Assembly: GCA_022561255.1 (NCBI GenBank)
Contig: JADFRO010000005.1
Coordinates: forward strand, 1-24,514
From: Planctomycetota bacterium
GTDB lineage: Bacteria > Planctomycetota > Phycisphaerae > UBA1845
Direction: 5' to 3'
Length of the DNA stretch: 24,514 bases
In this document: positions 21,481 through 24,514 of the stretch, in pieces
How positions within the stretch are numbered: the stretch's first letter is position 1
Layout: the number at the start of each line of letters is the position of its first letter
Notes under the pieces: generated by a model
Database searches by the model: none
The model's input: the letters and a program-made list of their open reading frames with translations, nothing else
Told to the model about the DNA's origin: nothing
Made by a program: the position numbers and the translations under genes

Positions 21481-22791
21481 ATGATCTCTCAGGCGGACCC
21501 CCTTGCGGACATTCGGTCGAAGGTTGAGTCCGGCACTCCGCTCACGCGCGACGAAGGACTTCGACTCTACGAATCGCCGGACATCCACACCCTGGGCGAG
21601 CTGGCCAACATCGTCCGCGAAAGATTCCACGGTCGCAATGCTTATTACAACATCAACCGACACATAAACTATTCGAACTACTGCGTTCTTCGCTGTAAGT
21701 TCTGCTCGTTCTACCGTCCGTATCCCAAGGCCGGGTCATCGTCGGGCACGGCGGGCGCGGGGGCATCGGCAGGGACGGCGACCCCGATCGAACCATCGGG
21801 CGACGGCGGCTACGAATTATCGCTGGCGGAGATCGTCCATCTAGCGCATGAGGCCTACGAACACGGCGCGACCGAGGTCCACATTGTCGGAGGACTGCAT
21901 CCGAAGCTTCCGTTTTCGTTCTACACCGATTTGTGCAGCGGGATCCGCGACGCCTGTCCGCACCTTCACATCAAAGCCTTTACCGCCATCGAAATTATTC
22001 ACTTTACGCGCATCGCTCAGCCGCGACTATCGATTCGTGAAGTCCTAACGCGGTTGCGCGAGGCGGGTATGGGAAGCATGCCGGGCGGCGGCGCGGAAAT
22101 CTTCGACGATCGGGTTCACGACGAGGCGTTCAAGACCAAGGTCGGGGAGGTGGAATGGTTCGAGGTTCATCGCACAGCCCACGAGCTGGGTATTTTCACG
22201 AACGCCACCATGTTGTATGGCCACGTCGAGTCGCCCGCGGAGCGGATCGGCCATCTGATCAAACTCAGGGAACATCAAGACGAGAGCCTTCGATCCCGCG
22301 AAGCGAGTTTCAACTGCGTCGTACCTCTCTCTTTTATCCCAGACGGCAGCGCTCTGTCGCATCTGCCCGGACCTGACGGATTGGCCGATCTTCGCACGCT
22401 GGCGATCAGCCGATTGATGTGTTCCAACATCGCTCACATTAAGGCGTTTTGGATCATGCAAACGCCGAAGCTCGCACAGATCGCTTTGAACTGGGGCGTC
22501 GACGACATCGACGGAACGGTCATCTACTACGACATAACCAAACGCAAGGGCGAGGGCACGACGCATCAGGAGTTGACGGTGGATCGTCTTACCCGTCTGA
22601 TCGTTGAGGCCCGCTGTCAACCGGTGGAGCGCGACACGTTGTACCGGCGTGTGCATCGCGCCGACGGATTCTGGTCGATTGAGGGTCAAGAATGGAAGGT
22701 TCCATTCGATGCAACGCCGCCGGCCGGGAACGGGAGCGGTGACAAGGGCATCGTCACGCTGCAGGTCGACGGCACGGAGGTCACACATTGA
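21481..22791 (+). CDS. mqnE: Aminofutalosine synthase, radical SAM
   Basis: The 436-residue product is a radical SAM enzyme of the futalosine menaquinone pathway. It joins the 3-enolpyruvylbenzoate skeleton to the adenosyl moiety to make aminofutalosine. The cluster motif is Cys68, Cys72 and Cys75 in YYNINRHINYSNYCVLRCKFCSF. MqnE-type segments follow: SMPGGGAEIFDDRVHDE, AHELGIFTNATMLYGHVES and REHQDES. These separate it from MqnC. The ATG at 21481 starts the family-like sequence; the long upstream frame overlaps the M3 gene. A Gly/Ala/Ser/Thr-rich insert (about residues 82-110) sits right after the cluster loop, making it longer than usual. The MgtC-family gene overlaps its stop by three bases (22789-22791). 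Confidence 0.93.
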   Translation: MISQADPLADIRSKVESGTPLTRDEGLRLYESPDIHTLGELANIVRERFHGRNAYYNINRHINYSNYCVLRCKFCSFYRPYPKAGSSSGTAGAGASAGTATPIEPSGDGGYELSLAEIVHLAHEAYEHGATEVHIVGGLHPKLPFSFYTDLCSGIRDACPHLHIKAFTAIEIIHFTRIAQPRLSIREVLTRLREAGMGSMPGGGAEIFDDRVHDEAFKTKVGEVEWFEVHRTAHELGIFTNATMLYGHVESPAERIGHLIKLREHQDESLRSREASFNCVVPLSFIPDGSALSHLPGPDGLADLRTLAISRLMCSNIAHIKAFWIMQTPKLAQIALNWGVDDIDGTVIYYDITKRKGEGTTHQELTVDRLTRLIVEARCQPVERDTLYRRVHRADGFWSIEGQEWKVPFDATPPAGNGSGDKGIVTLQVDGTEVTH

Positions 22792-23528
22792 ACACCCTAT
22801 CGCCCTATCTCGGCGACCTGCATGAAGTCTTGTCGCCACACTGGTGCGGGATCGCGCTCGTGCTCGTTTCCGTAGTGTGCGGCATGGTCGTCGGCGCGGA
22901 GCGTCAGTTCAAACAAAAGGCTGCCGGCGCGCGAACTTGCACCCTGATTTGCGTCGGCAGCGCCGTCTTTACACTCGCGTCGATCTTAATCGCGGGCGAC
23001 TCCGTGGCTTCGGTGGCGGATCGAACACGCATTGCCGCCCAGGTTGTTACGGGGGTCGGGTTCCTCGGGGCTGGGGCGATCATCCGACATCGCGGCACCG
23101 TCATGGGTCTAACTACGGGCGCTACGATCTGGACCGTCGCCGCCATCGGCGTGGTGATCGGCGGCGGATACGCGGCGGCGGGCGTGGTGCTGACGGCGCT
23201 GGTGGTGGGAATGCTCCTCGCGGTGCAGTGGCTTGAGCGCCGGGTGCTCGAACCGTGCCAACACACACGATGTCAGGTGGCGTTTCGGAACGAGTCGGGG
23301 AAGACGCGCGTTCGACTGCTGAAGGTGCTCGACGACTACAAGATCCCTGATGCAGCCTGGAGCGTTACTACGGAGGGTGATCTGGAGTTGATGGACGTCG
23401 AGTACTGTCACTATCACCGGCGACATCGGTCGATATTGTTTGAGTTGGTAGACATCCCCGCCGTCGTGGAGATGCGTCGCGAGCGATCGCCGCGGCAGGT
23501 TTACGCCCAACTACCGACGAAAAAATAG
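22788..23528 (+). CDS. MgtC/SapB family membrane protein
   Basis: The 246-residue product has four or five transmembrane helices in the first 150 residues and a soluble C-terminal domain (about 165-246). GMVVGAERQFKQKAAGARTC, CVGSAVFTLAS and VTGVGFLGAGAIIRHRGTVM are characteristic of MgtC/SapB proteins, which act in magnesium limitation and related envelope stress. The start is a TTG at 22788, preceded by GGAGG with seven-base spacing. The TTGA overlaps the mqnE stop, so translation is coupled. No later ATG would keep the first helix. The gene ends 23 bases from the convergent TPR gene, and I see no intrinsic terminator between them. Confidence 0.9.
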   Translation: MNTLSPYLGDLHEVLSPHWCGIALVLVSVVCGMVVGAERQFKQKAAGARTCTLICVGSAVFTLASILIAGDSVASVADRTRIAAQVVTGVGFLGAGAIIRHRGTVMGLTTGATIWTVAAIGVVIGGGYAAAGVVLTALVVGMLLAVQWLERRVLEPCQHTRCQVAFRNESGKTRVRLLKVLDDYKIPDAAWSVTTEGDLELMDVEYCHYHRRHRSILFELVDIPAVVEMRRERSPRQVYAQLPTKK

Positions 23529-23551
23529 AGCCGCCGTCCGCAGGCGAACCA

Positions 23552-24514
23552 TCACGGCGTGTCCTTCCGGCTGACTCCCAGTTCTCGCTCGAGATTGCGC
23601 CGCGCCTCGCCATAATCGGAATCCCTATTCAGCGCTCTGCGGTAACAGTCGATGGCGCGTTCCTTGTCACCTCGGGCACCAAAGAGCAAACCCAACGCGT
23701 TGTGTGGCTGGGGCAACTCGGGATTCAGTTGTATCGCCTGCAGAATGTGCTGCTCTGCCTGTTGGAAGTCACCGAGGCGAATGAGGAGTAGACCCACGTT
23801 GACATGCGTCGACACTGCTTGAGGCTCCAGCCGCAGGGCATGACGATAATGCACCAAGGCCTCTTCCCCACGACCCTGACCCGTTAAGATGATCCCCAGA
23901 TTGTTGTGCGCCGCCACGGATTGCGGATCCACTTTCAATGCTTCGTATAGGGCATCAATTGCCTGTTCGATATGGCCCTGGCTGGCAAGCTCGACAGCGC
24001 GCGTGTTCCTTTGCTCCGCCAGGTCGGAACCAAAGCGGGCCACGGCCCGATCGTGATTCTCCTGTGCGAGTTCAAAATACGGATCGATACGCAGAGCCGC
24101 CTCGTAGTACCTCAAGGCTTCGTTGAAGTTCCCTTTGTGAGCGTGGGCCAAGCCGAGGTTTGTGAGCGCCTCGACATGGTCGGGCTCGCGTTCAAGCACC
24201 TGATCGAAATAATGCATCGCCCGATCAGTCTGTCCCAATCGTGCGAGCACAATACCCAGGTTGTTCTGCGTTTCGCTATCGTCCGGTTTGATCACGAGGA
24301 TCTTTTCAAACACAGTGGCCGCTCCGCGAAGCTTACCGGCGTCCTTTAAGGCCTCACCCAGCGCATATTGTGCAGACACGGAATCAGGCATCTGGGAAGC
24401 TATGAGTTCGATCCGCGCGAACTGAGTGGATTTTTGCGATCGTTCCGAATACCCAAACCAAACTAGAGGAACGACAAACAGGGACCACCTCGACACATGA
24501 GCGAGCCGACCCGA
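23552..24514 (-). CDS. TPR-repeat protein, C-terminal part (runs off the right edge)
   Basis: The visible part has about seven or eight tetratricopeptide repeats of the NLGxxLxxxGxxxxAxxxYxxALxxxP type. Examples are NNLGIVLARLGQTDRAMHYF, TNLGLAHAHKGNFNEALRYY and NNLGIILTGQGRGEEALVHY. They follow a short hydrophobic segment (SLFVVPLVWFGY). The frame remains open to the last base of the window. The GTG at 24496 would cut the hydrophobic segment off from its N-terminus, so I treat the gene as partial. Membrane segments followed by C-terminal TPRs are common in large bacterial membrane proteins, for example O-GlcNAc-transferase-like or TMTC-like ones. The function here is unknown; it is presumably a protein-interaction scaffold. 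Confidence 0.82.
   Translation of the reverse strand, partial: SGRLAHVSRWSLFVVPLVWFGYSERSQKSTQFARIELIASQMPDSVSAQYALGEALKDAGKLRGAATVFEKILVIKPDDSETQNNLGIVLARLGQTDRAMHYFDQVLEREPDHVEALTNLGLAHAHKGNFNEALRYYEAALRIDPYFELAQENHDRAVARFGSDLAEQRNTRAVELASQGHIEQAIDALYEALKVDPQSVAAHNNLGIILTGQGRGEEALVHYRHALRLEPQAVSTHVNVGLLLIRLGDFQQAEQHILQAIQLNPELPQPHNALGLLFGARGDKERAIDCYRRALNRDSDYGEARRNLERELGVSRKDTP

Noticed and set aside
1..24514. CRISPR array, tRNA or rRNA genes, defence islands
   Set aside because: No regularly spaced repeats, cloverleaf-like sequences or rRNA-like stretches were seen on either strand, and no gene resembles known defence nucleases, methylases or toxin pairs.

Overview
The window (GC-rich, close to 58% by eye) looks like a chromosomal segment of a Gram-negative-type bacterium. 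It is most consistent with Planctomycetota, though that assignment is inference. The signs are a futalosine-pathway menaquinone enzyme (MqnE), system II cytochrome c assembly (a ResB-like protein followed by CcsA with the WWD motif), an OmpA-type lipoprotein, two adjacent secreted alkaline-phosphatase-superfamily phosphodiesterases, and a membrane-anchored protein with an excisionase-like helix-turn-helix. No rRNA, tRNA or CRISPR array was seen.

Layout. 1-435 (minus): the 5' end of thiS, cut by the window edge, downstream of a small three-helix membrane protein. 524-862 (plus): an IsdG/HmoA-like monooxygenase. 961-3083 (minus): pabA/trpG-type glutamine amidotransferase, then hemW, separated and partly invaded by palindromic G/C-run repeats. 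3231-7687 (minus): a tight three-gene operon of two type I phosphodiesterases (ATGA overlap) and a 61-residue ribbon-helix-helix-like protein. 8011-9462 (plus): an exported M28 peptidase with a structured leader. 9580-11048: a complete IS4-family insertion sequence, inserted into a palindromic repeat, with a frameshifted transposase. 11164-11622 (plus): a DoxX-like membrane protein. 11676-12230 (minus): folE. 12431-14994 (plus): a small membrane protein, the HTH membrane protein and an OmpA lipoprotein. 15250-19627 (plus): ResB-like and CcsA. 19710-21416 (plus): M3 oligoendopeptidase. 21481-23528 (plus): mqnE translationally overlapped by an MgtC-family gene. 23552-24514 (minus): the C-terminal part of a TPR protein.

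How the genes fit together. Several encode cofactor or respiratory-chain functions: ThiS (thiamine), PabA and FolE (folate), HemW (haem handling), MqnE (menaquinone) and ResB/CcsA (cytochrome c maturation). They are scattered in small transcription units rather than one operon. The phosphodiesterase operon and the two peptidases look like envelope or periplasmic degradative functions.

The least ordinary signals are regulatory or mobile. They are a predicted RNA foldback that hides the ribosome-binding site of the IS transposase, a transposase frameshift exactly at a T7C3 run, a repeat element read in frame inside the hemW N-terminus, a likely leaderless pabA transcript, and a perfect ribosome-binding site placed before an ATC codon rather than an ATG. 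I did not find a clearly new multi-gene defence or biosynthetic system. The phosphodiesterase pair with its RHH-like partner is the nearest candidate for a conserved module of unknown function.
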